A stretch of DNA of 64,000 bases. Origin: Incurvaria masculella (Eukaryota > Arthropoda > Insecta > Lepidoptera > Incurvariidae). The translations under genes were made by a program, and so were the position numbers. The stretch is taken from contig OX335652.1 of NCBI GenBank assembly GCA_946894095.1, forward strand, positions 8,641,001-8,705,000, in the 5' to 3' direction. Of the stretch, positions 11,462 to 23,302 are shown one piece after another; position 1 is the first letter of the stretch, and each line of letters starts with the position of its first letter. The notes below the pieces were generated by a model that worked only from the letters and a program-made list of their open reading frames with translations, had not been told where the DNA came from and made no database searches.

Positions 11462-12597
11462 AAATAAAATATTTTTAAATAAAAAAAGGACCGCCTTCAA
11501 AAAAAAACCGGAACTAAAAAGCAAAAAATAATTGGTTACTTTTAATTAATGTACGAAAAGCTATTTTAATTCTAACTAATTATGTACAATTTCTTAAGTT
11601 TTAATCATCTTTTGAAGTCGGTGCCTTGGGTAGACGTTCTTTAAGGGCTGGAAGTAATTAGATTAATATCACCTATGGCTAAGAAAGAAATATAAGTAGG
11701 TAGCTACTTACATTTACCTACTTGAACAAAACACAAAAACAAAAATTAAATAAACAAACAGGTCGGAAAAACGTATGTAAGTAGGTATTTAGGCAAGTAC
11801 TTTGTAATTTAAATATGCCTTATACTTAAACTAAATACCTAACACAGTAAAAACAAAATATTTACAAGAAAACCCTACGAACAAACCTAAAAATATAAAA
11901 TCAACGACTACTTATATGATAAATATTTAGGTAGGTGTAGCTTGTACTCTTTATTCTACCTAAATACCTACATAACACAAAACAAAAAAAAAATACATAT
12001 ATAAAAAATAACAGAAAACAATAGGTAGCGACTTTGAGGTGTCTGCTCTCAACTACGTGTCAAAACGAGTGTGCGGTTAGTACATATCCCACCAATTTCG
12101 GCAGAAATCGTCTCGTTCAGACAACGATGTCGCAGGGAAGTACCAATCAACACAGAGCAGCGAATTAACGTACTCCTTCACCAGTGCGCGCCTTTATAAA
12201 GCCGAAAGTACTAATAATCGTTGAAACCCAATTTCAGTACGCTGCGCTGTATCGATATCAGCTTGCACGTAAACCAACGCTAAGGGCATCTCCAGTTAGA
12301 CGAACGGTTGCTTAAAATGCTCTGTGGAATGACGATGTCTGTGGACCAATCATTGCTGACTCAGGTTGTTTACGCTCTCGTAGACTTCGGGTGTGTTCGG
12401 CTGAAATAGTGTCTGTTCGGTCAGCAGCGTGCGAAGCAGGCACCGACTTCAAAAGATGATTAAAAATTAAGAAATTGTACATAATTAGTTAGAATTAAAA
12501 TAGCTTTTCGTACATTAATTAAAAGTAACCAATTATTTTTTGCTTTTTAGTTCCGGTTTTTTTTGAAGGCGGTCGTTTTATTTAAAAATATTTTATT
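11462..12597. mobile_element. Inverted-repeat element with arms of about 160 bp
   Basis: The left arm (11462-11625) is the reverse complement of the right arm (12439-12597) with few mismatches. Shared blocks include CTTCAAAAAAAAACCGGAAC and GTACGAAAAGCTATTTTAAT. The spacer is about 810 bp and non-coding, with many TAGGTA/AGGTAC-like short motifs and a GC-richer part at 12010-12430. It is either one non-autonomous DNA transposon or two opposed copies of one short repeat. Confidence 0.7.
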
Positions 12598-13138
12598 ACG
12601 ATAAGAATATCCTGAGAAACCACAGAGAGAAAAAGAAATATGTAAACATTTTCTTTTTGGTGTATTTTTTTATTTTTTGATAAAAAGTTTTTTATATATT
12701 TGAGGTTTTGAAGTCAAAGCTTACATAAACTATGAATAGTATAGTTTGAGTTGCGACCTCAACTCATACAAGTGAAGAAGCTATGAGGGACGCACGATTT
12801 TATCGGAAAATGGCGAAAAAAGTTCAACGCGAGTTAAAATTGCACAAGTAGTTGTAATGTGTCCTCAGAAATGACTGGATAAAAGCTGGTCAGTTTTTAT
12901 TTGACCTATTCATAGGGTTCACAACAAAGGGTAAACATTTGTCAAAAAAAAAAAGATTCCGACGAATTGAGAATCTCCTACTTTTTTTTTTGAAGTCGGT
13001 TAGAATGTATGTACAAATTCAACGTTATATCATACTGTCGCTTCAATTTTAATTTTTACTCACCAATAATATATAATTTTTTTTAAATCGTACAGCCAAA
13101 ACTGCAGATATTCATGTGCTGCACGTTTTTAAACTTAA
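12598..13138. other. A/B intergenic spacer, nothing but repeat scraps
   Basis: An inverted scrap of the ACCGACTTCAAAGAAGGAGG family lies at about 12955-13006. Otherwise no coding or RNA-gene signal. It separates two genes converging tail to tail. Confidence 0.5.
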
Positions 13139-13150
13139 TTTATTTATTTA
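13139..13150 (-). terminator. Probable poly-A signal of gene B
   Basis: The plus strand reads TTTATTTATTTA-like sequence, so the minus strand carries overlapping AATAAA hexamers about 45-57 bases after the gene B stop codon. Confidence 0.5.
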
Positions 13151-13195
13151 TGACTAGAAATGCAGAATTTTAAAACATACATTTGCTGTAATATT

Positions 13196-16100
13196 TTATA
13201 AACGGTGACTGTGTTCAAGATCTTGCTGGTCTCTCTTCCGGCCGAGTCTCTCGGCATCTTCCATGGTGTCCGGCAGCTTGGTGTTGAGTGTCTCCGGCGT
13301 GGTGAGTACCAGCACGGCGGACAACAGCGTCATGGTGCCGAAGATAACTGACGGTATACCGGCCCAGTACATCATCTGTAAAGCAAGACACAAGCACAAT
13401 TTACAACTGTCCCAATGAATTGTCCCCTCGAAATATCGCGTAGCATGCAGTAGCGGTATTAACAGCGTTGCCGATGTGTGGGGAATTCGGTGACGTGCGG
13501 GGGGAACTCCTCAAACAGGAACAGGGGGTCCATTCAGGGCAAGAGTGAGTTCGAGTTTGGGAGTGAGTTAACCTAAAAATAGCTGGGAAACATATTATTG
13601 TTTAAATACCGGAACCGTTATTTATACTTCTAACGTATTTACGGGACAGACCTGATTTTTAACTAACTGTAATGATATTCAAGAAGTGTAGAAACATTAA
13701 CTATTTCAGTTAGAAGTATAAATAACGGTTCCGGTATTTAAATAATAATATATTTCCCAGCTATTTTTAGGTTAACTCACTCCCGAACTCGAACTCACTC
13801 TTGCCCTGAATGGACCCCCTGTTGAGTTTAGATTATTCGAAAAAAATCACACACATAAATCGGCTGTAGTTTTCTTTTCGTTCCTTCAAGTTTTTCTGAC
13901 GACCGAATATTATTCCACCCAAATTCAGCAGCAAGAGCTTTTTTTGCTCATTTCAAAAATAATCCGAATATTCTTCTCAGATCGGGATACATTTTGTTTT
14001 AGTACTTCCCCGAAATATTTTTCGACGACCATCGTCTGCATAAGTATTTTTTCCTCCAATTTGAGGAGTTATAAAATCAGCAACTAATCAAATAAGGCGT
14101 AAATTACACGAAATTGTGTGATGCAAGGAATCCCACCCTTTTAGGGAGTCAGTTTTTTTTTTAAGTTGTGTCACTGCATTTCTCTCCATGCATATTGAAC
14201 AAGGCGACTAAGGGATGTGTCATTCATGCTTTGAATTCCAAGTAACCATCACCACCATCAACTGTCAGAAATAATCAGGGAACGTACATACAAAAAAAAA
14301 TATTCCGACGAAATGAGAACCTCCTCCTTTTTTTTAAAGTCGGTTAAAAATACCTTAAAACTCTTTTAGACCTGGCTAGTGAAATATTTATATTCGGTGC
14401 AGTGAAGGTAATCGGTAATATCAGTTAAATAGCAAGTACCCTAGGAAACTACACGTACGAAAAATTCTTTGAAAATAACCATCAAATTAGCTGATTGGGT
14501 GCGGTTAGGCAGAAGTGTTAGGTAGCTTGGTTTAGCTTATTTAGAATATTAATATAATATTCACTGCAGTTAGAAGTTTCCAAAGACACTTGTAAGTTTA
14601 CGGACCATTAGTGATTTTTTCAATATTGACGCCTTACAAATTAATCCATGCTGAGGCCAGAATGGAGTCCGCGACCACGTAAGATGGTCATGGGTATGGA
14701 CGAATTCGATCAAATGCATACTGGAGAGCTTTTACTCTATGGTTGACGACCATATATTCCGGGAGGTCACGACATTTTTGGTCACGATAAGGTAAATGGC
14801 TGAATCTGGGTTCTCATGTTAGAGACCAACCCTCTGATGCTAAATATGTCGGTCTGCCCGTGCCAAGTGGTTGCGTTATCTAGATTGGCTATATAAAATA
14901 GATGTTGGTATGTACCTCCTGACGAATGTACTGATTGTCTGGAAACATTGATACCTATTAATTATACAACAATAACCAGTCGGTTTTTTAAATTAAATGC
15001 TAAAATAAACCTAAAGTTATATCTGTAACCTAAATTGCTTATAACTACGAAATTAAACCAAAGATTTGTTCAATTTTTGCATTGCTAAGCATGTATGTAC
15101 TGCTTCTTTCATGTTTCGTCATTTGCATCCATTTACCTTATCATATAATTATTTTGTCACCATAACTACTTTTTCAGGCGCCTTATCTACGTAACGCAAC
15201 CACTTGGAACAGGCAGACTGACACATTTAACATCAAACGGTTGGTCTTTATCCCGTGAACCCAGTTTCAGCCGTTTACGTTATCGTTACCATTTTTGTCG
15301 CGACCTACTAGTCTAATATGACTCAATGAGAGATCGAATTAGACTTTCGTGTATAGATTAGATTAGATTTTCTGAGTAAACTTCTGCATATAACATTTAA
15401 CTACCTTCATGAATTTCGTTTGTTCGGACTGTGATATAGATAAAGATGAAAAAGTTTACTTTCTGCCAAGAGCGAGCAAACAAAATAAACACTGTAATCA
15501 TAGATAATTATATAAAGTGGCATCAAAATGATAACCTTGGTTTTTTATCAATAAACTTTTGGGCACTAAACTTTCTGAGCAGATAAACATTGTGGTATTC
15601 ATACATTATCTATTTATGAGCTTGTATAATCTAAGTTCCAACTTTGTTATGCTGGTTTATATCTTATAATAAATTTTTTTATTTAGTATTGGTCCCAGAA
15701 GGTATAGTAAACTTTCAATAACGAGAAGAAATATTTACATGAAATACTTACATGAAATATTTACAAATGAGTTCTAAATACCGAATAAAGTTGTATAAAT
15801 GTAGTCAAACACAAAATGTAGATAGCACAAGAAAAGAGACCCATCGTTGTTGGACGATAACGAAATAATGACAATAGCTGAGGTACCCGGCGCCGTTTCA
15901 CCTTAGCGGAGCTTCTAAACTTCCAAACTGCACAGAAGCACCCGCTGGACTAATCCGAAGATTCCCTGAACATTTCATCAAAATCGGTCCAGCTGTTTTG
16001 GAGTCCATAGACAACACACAAACATATCCACACACATCAATTTACATACATAAGAATAATAATAAGAACATTTTATTCACCACAACATTAACAGACACAG

Positions 16101-19100
16101 AAGTATAAAGATAACATAATTAAAACCAATAAATATAAACAACAACGAAACTAAAATTAAACTAAACAAGACATATGCTTACTAAAGCCGGTGTGAGCGG
16201 CGCCACTATAGCTCCGATGCGACCGATCATGGAGGAGAAGGCGAAGAGAGAGTGGCGATGCTTGGTGGGGTAGAGCTCGGCTGTGTACATGTACATCGAC
16301 GTGATCACCAGGCTGATGGAGTATTTACCCAGCAAGTAGAGAACCAGCCGTACTGTCTGTAAATCTGACACAACATTCGGTTTGAATAGGATTTTAACCT
16401 TTAAATTATCTTAATCCTAATCCTTAGGAAAAGTAGGTTAGTAATAGATATATGATGCAAGGAACGGGTGAGTGGTGGTTTGTTCTGTCGCGGAACCATT
16501 GTGCCAATGTATCCTTATTCATCGGACGATATCCGCGACATTTCTACACAAAAATAATGATAGTATTAGATTTTTAACCGACTTCAAGAAAGGAGGAGGT
16601 TCTCAATTCGTCTGTATTTATTTTATTATGTTTGATACCTCAGAACTTTCGCCTGGGTGAAGCGATTTTGATGATGATTTTTTTATTTGAAAGCTGGTGC
16701 TTCCCGTGTTTAGTTCTAAATCTTATTTGGTTTAGTTCGGACAATGATATCCATGAGAAAATCATATAAGTCTTAAACGTATATTAAGTATCTGCGCGAC
16801 TAATTAATAAATAACTCAATATAACGCCAATCGATATCGATGATTCTTTTTTTATTGGAAAGGACATGTACAAATTAGTTAGTGTACTTCAGATTCACTA
16901 AAAATAAACAAATAATAAAAAAATACAAAAAAAAACCTAAGGTAAGCTAATGTTCTCTTGACTGGCGCAGCGCGTGCCCGGTTGACGCCGACGCAAAAAA
17001 ATAACAATAATCGAAACTACAAAAATAGCAATATTTTTTTTACTTTTTAGTGCTTTTAGGTTGAAGTCAGTTTTAAAAAAAAAATGAAAAATGGGCTAAG
17101 TAAGAATTTGAACAGTCGAATCAAACTCACGGTCTATTGGATTACGCTGATTTCGCATATGTAGCCTACACAATATTTAAAATCCTATTGCAGTTGACAA
17201 ATTGCAGTTGTCACCAAAATAAATGTTGGTATCTCCTGCTAGAATCAGCCCGAATTTCAACCTCAGCAAAAAAAATATGAAAATATTTAACGGCCTAATA
17301 ATATATATTTACTTACTAATCTGTAGCAGATCACGAACCTGCGATCCTTTTGCTTGTGGTGTATTTAGAAAAAAAACTGAAGTAAATAAAATTACATAAA
17401 TATGTTTAAACCTCACCCGGTGATAGGAAGGCAAATCCAAACTGGCAAGCTGAGCACAAACCAAATCCTGCAATCATTGTAAGCTTTCTGCCAACTCTGT
17501 CGAGGACCAGCATGGCGGTCCAGTATCCAGGTATCTCAATAGCGCTTACGTAAACGTAGTTAAGGTAGGGGTTTCCCGCTAGACTTACAGCATTCAGAGA
17601 AACGCCATAATACACTAAAATTGCTGATATCCACCAGATTGGAGTTACAAAACAGCGTGACAAAATCACACGAGATCTCCAAACTTGAACGAACAGAAGA
17701 GGCTCTTTGATGTCTTTCTTAATTTTATTAGATTGTTCGGCGTCTGAATTATTTTTTAAGGATTCCAGGGTGTCTTTAGACAGTTCCCTATTGTTGAAGG
17801 CCGCTGCACGTTTCAATATTTTCTCAGCTTCACTGTATCTTCCTTTGCTCATGAGCCACCTGACACTTTCGGGCATTATCCAGAAATGGACAATTGTTAT
17901 TAATTGAGGCACGTAAACGACTAATGTCAGGTGTCGCCAATACTGCACGCCCCACGCCATAAGTCCGACGATTACGAAACCGATGGCGGCGAACGATGAC
18001 ACCAGAGGACCAGCAATGACGCGATACTTCGGTCCGACAAATTCTGTCACTGAAATAAAAAAAAAAATTGAAGTTCATTTTGGCCTAGTTAGGCCTTAAA
18101 CATTTAAAGACGGGCCTTGGATTGGATGCCTTATTTTAATGAAACTTTTTTTTTATTTATAACAAATTGGCAACTATTAAAGTAGGTCCGTGAGCATCAG
18201 ATATTTTTTAATACCTAACCATATCATAATATCTCTCCCAATTTAATTGAAATTTACAATTTAATATTAGGCATCAAATCGAGAAATAATATTTGTGTAA
18301 AGATTTGATTGTTTTGATTTGCCATTTGATTCTGAGCCACTCGGTTTTGATTTTTCATCAAACAAAAATTGTAATGAGTTTTCTGATTATAGATACCCAA
18401 TAGCGAGGAAATTGGAAATTTGTTTTCCGGATGATTATATGCTACGTATATACGTATGTCATAATTTTTGGGGTTCCGTACCCAAAGGGTGAAAACGGAA
18501 CCCTATTACTAAGCCTCCGCTGGCCGTCCGTCCGTCCGTCCGTCTGTCTCATGAACCGTAAAAGGTAGGCTGCTGAAATTTTCACAGAGTGTGTATTTAT
18601 TTTGCCGTTATAACAACAAATATGTAAAATAAAAAAATAATAAAAATTAAAGGGGGGTCCCATTCAATAAACGTGATTTTTTTGTGTTAAATCTTGTACG
18701 GAACCCTTCGTGTGCGAGTCCGACTCGCACTTGGCCGGTTTTTAAATAATGGATACTTTACCTAAAACGAAACTGGCACTGAAAGTACCGCCTCCAAATA
18801 CGGCTTCCACGAACTGAAGGGCTACGAACCACTCGTAACTATTGACAAATGCTCGCAGCATGCCGATCCAGGCCCCATTGAAGGCGGTTAGAGTCATCAC
18901 GAATTTACGTCCCCAGCGATCAGACATGAAACCGGCCATGGGCAACGCAAAGAGAAAACCGACTGTGCGTATGGTACCGATTAGGCTTCGCCGCCATTCA
19001 TCACATTCTATACCAAACTGAAACCGCAAACAAAAACAAATATGAATATTGATTTGAATGCATGATAGTAAGGAAAGATTCCTAACATATATTAGGGATA

Positions 19101-21445
19101 ATAAAAGTCAACAGATGGGGTTGCAATTCACATTTGAGAATACATTAAATACAAACCAATGAATATCAAATATATTTTTTATTTACAATGACATTACTTA
19201 ATTTATAGTTAAAATGTAACGTTTTCATCGTGTCTGCCTAGGCAACATTTTGAGTTAGGCTTAGTTTAATAACGTTGTAACTAGTTCAGGCAGTGAGGGA
19301 GATGGCGCTGGTTAGAAAATTCATAGTAACAGCGAAAATAATAAATATTTGCCGAGTTTTGTACGTTGTATGAGGTTAGCAGTCTATCCCTGCTATCCTT
19401 TGTCTGTGGTACAGATAAAAAGGAATTTGCATGCATTCTAAATGGTGAAATACTAACATCAATTCAAAAATACTAACATCATAAACGACGGTGTTGGTTC
19501 TTTCGTAGACGTACTCGTCGCAGCTGACGGTCTGGTCGCGGTTGAACAGTGAAGCAGGACAGGTATTGGCGGGAGGTGGGGTGGCGGGGGAGGAGATGTT
19601 TACGAAGCGGCTGCAGTCATCGTAGCTGCCCGGGCTGCCGGGTATTGCGTTGCCGAGCCACGCCGGCTCGAACGCGGGATTAACGCCGTCGCACTCCGGA
19701 ATTAGACATCTGTTTGCATTATCAGTTTTTTTATTATCTACATGTGAAACTGAAATCATATATTATTTTTAACAATAACCTAAAAATCACAGAAAAAATA
19801 TTTTACATATCGATGGAATAAGGAGAAGCGACGACGGTGGAGCGAGATTTGTAGAGGGCAGAACTCCGGACGGAATCGGCGACAGAAAAGGCGCTTTCAC
19901 CCCCAGAAGCCGACCAGGACATAACCGATTGAGAACACGATTAGTCGGTCACAAAAGTTAAAAGGCCACTTTCATGGCTCTTCAATAATCACCAAAAATA
20001 GAGCTTTACTTTAACGTCCAAGCACACCCGCAGAAATTAGGTGCTATGCCAGGACCTACCATTCATGAGCACTGCTACGTTGAACTAGATGGAAACCACG
20101 GAAAATGTTTCTTGGTCGTTTTGACCATCGTTTTATCCAAAGCGATAGTACTTACCTGGCCGGGATTAACCCTTCCACCTTGTAGGATTTTACATGGATT
20201 GGAAACCATGGCACAGCCCACATTCGTGACGAAATGCATTTATCCATCTCGGAACGAGATAGAAAATGGAGTATGAGAGGGGCAACGATTTGAACCCATG
20301 ACCTCTGGCAGGCAAGCCCGCGCTGTCCACTCATCACTCAGCGAGCATCCCTATTGCCTATAAGCTGATAAGCGAACGAAGGACGCGGCTGGGAATAGCC
20401 TTAGGTAAGTCGGACAGTCTTTTCCAAAGAGATAGGGACCGGACTACATGTATTTTTCTAATCTGGAGCGCAGAAGTGGAAAGCTAGCAGCTGGGCCATT
20501 CCAGCCGCTCAGACAGGGAATGAAGACATACGTGCGTGCTAATTGACCCGGAGCAGTTCATTGAGAAATAATAAGTGCACATTGTTCACGTGGCACTGGA
20601 CATTAAAGTACCAAAGCGGCAAGTACGTCTTGAGTTACGGGTCCCAGGGACATCTCCCTCTGCTTCAAGCTAACAGTTGGTCATTATGAACGGGATATCA
20701 TGCAAGCGAAGGTCAATCTTGCTGCCGAACAATATCTTGTTTGCCAAGAAATCCGCTAATTTTGTTAAGTTGCCAGCGCGCTAATAATAATATGCACAAA
20801 TGGGGGCTAAAATGTAACAGTTTCAAACTAACGAATTGAAGGAGAGAAGGTATTACAGGGGTGCCTGTTAACATATTGTATAGCCAAATATGTTGATTTA
20901 ACATATTTAGCTAACTATAGTGCACGGATTATTGCCGGACTAAATTGGTTTTGTATGGTTATTTCGGTGTCTTCCCATACTAAGTTTTGACAGGTTTACT
21001 CTGAATACGACTGTACATCTCTGTAAAACTTAACAGTCCAGCAAACTTATTTTCTGGTCAAATGTATATTACTACTTTTTTTTATATTGCAACGTACCTT
21101 ACATATCACCGATCTAGTTAGTAAAAAACTGTATATAAACACCATTTGAGAAAAAGCAAAATACCTCAGGTAAGCAACACATACATAATATCAAATATAT
21201 CTCAGAAATTTGGAATATATAACTAAATGGATTTCATAATAAACGTAATTAATAAAAAAATCATACCTTGTAGGCAGTCTGCCTGCAGTGAAAATATATT
21301 CGCCTCCAGCTATCGCCGAAAACATAATTGGAAACGACGCAAGAAATAAAACATAGATTTGGAAGCGTCCAAATTGGCCAATATCTTCCAACAATATTGT
21401 GTCAAGATTTTTTCTCTGGATAGCGTTGTCATCATTAGCTGCCAT
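13196..21445 (-). CDS. Gene B: SLC22-type organic cation transporter-like protein, complete
   Basis: Exons (minus, 5' to 3'): 21445-21267, 19709-19478, 19017-18762, 18049-17417, 16364-16183 and 13375-13196; 553 residues. Start chosen at MAAND because C-G start at the equivalent place (an in-frame ATG lies at 21457). Residues 61-142 hold six Cys (61, 66, 92, 110, 123, 142) and an NIS glycosylation site at 97-99, matching the TM1-TM2 loop of SLC22 carriers. SDRWGRK is at 169-175, ESVRW at 283-287, LDRVGRK at 405-411, AELYPTK at 462-468 and LPDTMEDAE at 528-536. Oddities: GRKL in the TM8-TM9 loop where the others have GRKP; an exon 2 segment like gene G rather than C-F; a MITE 18 bases from the exon 3 donor; intron 5 is about 2.8 kb and full of repeats. 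Substrate unknown. Tail ends SHRL as in C and D. Confidence 0.92.
13521..13822. mobile_element. Palindromic MITE (family 2), intact copy
   Basis: Arms of about 108 bp are nearly perfect inverted repeats: ACAGGGGGTCCATTCAGGGC at the left and its complement ending CCCTGT at the right. Both contain TTAACCTAAAAATAGCTGGG. The loop is about 75 bp. It lies in intron 5 of gene B. A second, damaged copy is at 28937-29517. Confidence 0.9.
14768..15310. mobile_element. Fold-back element with arms of about 130 bp
   Basis: 14768-14900 pairs with the reverse complement of about 15178-15310. Shared phrases include CCAAGTGGTTGCGTTA, GTCTGCC and GAGACCAACC/AAGACCAACC. The arms have drifted (about 80% by eye). 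It is non-coding, in intron 5 of gene B. Confidence 0.7.
15878..16050 (+). repeat. RTE-like LINE/SINE 3' fragment
   Basis: Contains GAGGTACCCGGCGCCGT, then CATTTCATCAAAATCGGTCC and AGCTGTTTTGGAGT, followed by CACACAAACATATCC. This wording is typical of RTE-type tails in Lepidoptera. It lies in intron 5 of gene B, about 130 bp from the exon 5 donor. Confidence 0.6.
16572..16760 (+). repeat. Dispersed ACCGACTTCAAG family copy
   Basis: AACCGACTTCAAGAAAGGAG then GAGGTTCTCAATTCGTC matches the opening at 10378. It lies in intron 4 of gene B. The remainder of that intron (to 17416) is AT-rich and unassigned. Confidence 0.55.
18464..18743 (-). mobile_element. GTCY-microsatellite MITE, copy 6, beside gene B exon 3
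   Basis: Inverted copy, ends TTTTTGGGGTTCCGTACCC and CACTTGGCCGGTTTTT. Only 18 bases separate it from the last base of gene B exon 3 (18762), so it begins just inside the 5' splice region of intron 3. Confidence 0.9.
19710..20035. other. Intron 1 of gene B, 3' part
   Basis: A moderately GC-rich stretch at 19800-19960 (GGAGAAGCGACGACGGTGG and following) stands out from the AT-rich surroundings. It has no open frame and no recognised motif. Confidence 0.4.
20036..20345 (-). mobile_element. tRNA-derived SINE, 3'-truncated
   Basis: Minus copy that keeps the head (B box region: minus strand reads ATGGGTTCAAATCGTTGCC) through the body, but lacks the last 100 or so bases of the tail. It lies in intron 1 of gene B. 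Confidence 0.8.
20346..21266. other. Intron 1 of gene B, middle and 5' part
   Basis: 20380-20760 is GC-richer than its surroundings and reads like transposon-derived sequence, but I see no protein motif. 20900-21266 is plain AT-rich intron. Confidence 0.4.
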
Positions 21446-21542
21446 ATTTAATTGCAATACAAATTTAAATTTCTAAATGTCAGATGCTACACTGCAAACA
21501 TACGACTGCCAAATTATAAGTAGAGCTTATGTGATTTGCTTA

Positions 21543-21572
21543 CTTATCTGAAAATAACAATAATCAGATAAG
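21543..21572 (-). promoter_or_regulatory. Inverted GATA-motif pair upstream of gene B
   Basis: CTTATCTGA, then TCAGATAAG after 12 bases, an inverted pair of WGATAR sites 98-127 bp upstream of the start codon. Similar motifs occur upstream of C-G. Regulatory role inferred. Confidence 0.5.
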
Positions 21573-21639
21573 TTGGATATATTTGTCAATATTTTATAAG
21601 CCCCTACGAAACCAAGAAAAGAACAACCTCATCCACTTA

Positions 21640-21885
21640 GAGAAGAAGCTATAAAAATACACATTGGTCATCTGAGTAGTAGCTTGGAGAGTTTTGCCAC
21701 CGATGATGGCCCAATATTTGAATTTTTTTCATACACAAATGAAGAAAAAAAGATTTCAAAGTATTTTTTTGTTTTTGATATCCACTCTTAATTAGTGCAC
21801 TCAACATGGATATAACTGCAGAATTCAAAGAAACTTCAAGGAAAAAATAATTTTGCTCTTTAACCGTCATCGGGCTTTTATATAC
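21640..21885 (-). mobile_element. Partial copy of the AAAGCCCGATG MITE family
   Basis: CTCTTAATTAGTGCACTCAA is shared, inverted, with 48156-48186, and GTCATCGGGCTTTTAT matches the terminal repeat of the element at 48090-48382. The left end is unclear. Confidence 0.5.
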
Positions 21886-22780
21886 AAAATTAAACCAAAA
21901 GTTTCATTGTAAAACGAATTAATATCTGCAGTATGCTGGTATGGCTGCCTACTTACCAATCATGCCAAAATGCATGGATTCGTTAGAAATCCATTTATTC
22001 TACATAAGGAAGAGTTGGTTTACCATCTGAAGAGCTCTTTAGCCGTCTTTATTAATGTGCTTCCTTCGAAAACACAACCATAGGATTTTCTCCTTAAATT
22101 TAGATTTGCAAGTTCGAGTAGTCAATTTAATTGGAAATGTAAAGATTAATCATGTACTTTCCAGGTGGTTGTGCTTGATGATAAATGATGAGCCAGACTT
22201 ATCACACAACCAGTATCTGAAGCCATATTGAAAAGTAATCATAAAAACATTGTAAATTTAAAAAACTTTTTATAAACCTTGTAACCCGTTCCAAGATTAT
22301 ACAATTATTTAATTGAACAAAATATTTGTTATTACTGTGTAGTTGGGCTTCCAAAAAGTTTAAATAAATGAAATTGTTATCCAAACTAAGCGTGTTTGCT
22401 TTCAGCTCAATCGGTTGGGGATAACTGTTTTAAAATTATTGGAAGATTTGGCCCATACTAACAATGCAAGTTAAATAAATGCTTTTCAAAACGCTTGAGG
22501 CCAAGCTTGGGGTAATTTGTCTATTTACATTTGCTTAGTAAAACTTCTCCCTTTAAAGACTAACTTTATCCATTAAACTTATGATTGTAGTCGTAGAACC
22601 AGCTATGACAAATGTAATGTGCTAACTTAAGCGACTCCCAAATATTACAATAATTATTCGATGCTCTACATCGCTACGTGTATTGTTTAATTATTAACAG
22701 ATTTTAATTGTGTATCAGATAATGTGTTATCCTGTTTAGGATAGACAGGCTAGAATCTCCCTTCAACCTGTAAAGGGAAT
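21886..22780. other. Intergenic B/C spacer, nothing recognised
   Basis: AT-rich sequence without a credible frame, RNA gene or known repeat family. Confidence 0.5.
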
Positions 22781-22870
22781 ATCCTGGCATGTCACCTAAT
22801 TCCCATCTAGTGTTATATCATAAAATTAGGTGTGGTTTTAGCTATCCATGTCTAGTTTTCTATGAAAAAT
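22781..22870 (+). mobile_element. SINE tail fragment
   Basis: AATATCCTGGCATGTCACC then TAGCTATCCATGTCTAGTTT corresponds to the 3' part of the tRNA-headed SINE. A further inverted scrap (CATGGACGGCTAATATC) is at about 22967. Confidence 0.6.
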
Positions 22871-23302
22871 TACTTAAATACCCTATATATCCGTTCTAAA
22901 ATATGGTTGTTTTGCATGCCATGTTGTGAATTTCATTCCCTCCCTTATTTAATTTGATGGATTACACATGGACGGCTAATATCTCCATGGTTGGTAGATT
23001 GGGTGAGATTAGGCTCGACCCTATACCCCCTAAACGTTTCACGTAATAAATGGACGCCCCCTAATTCAAATATTGCCATTTGTAGTAGGTCCAGTCTCAA
23101 CAAACAGCTCTCGTTCACCAGCTTTACGCCGGTTTTAGCCATGGCCTCTCTCAACCATAAGCGAGGAAAACACAAGAAAACAGCACTTATGTTTTTGAAT
23201 GACTTATAAACTATTTATAAAAATACATCTCATTCAAGTTATTTATAAGATAACACAGCATCCTCCTGCAAAATTCACCATAAAAAAATCGAAATACTAC
23301 TA

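Noticed and set aside
13196..13210. C-terminal SHRL as a PDZ-binding motif in genes B-D
   Set aside because: The class I motif needs Ser/Thr two residues before the end; here that residue is His. The tail is conserved but not a standard ligand.
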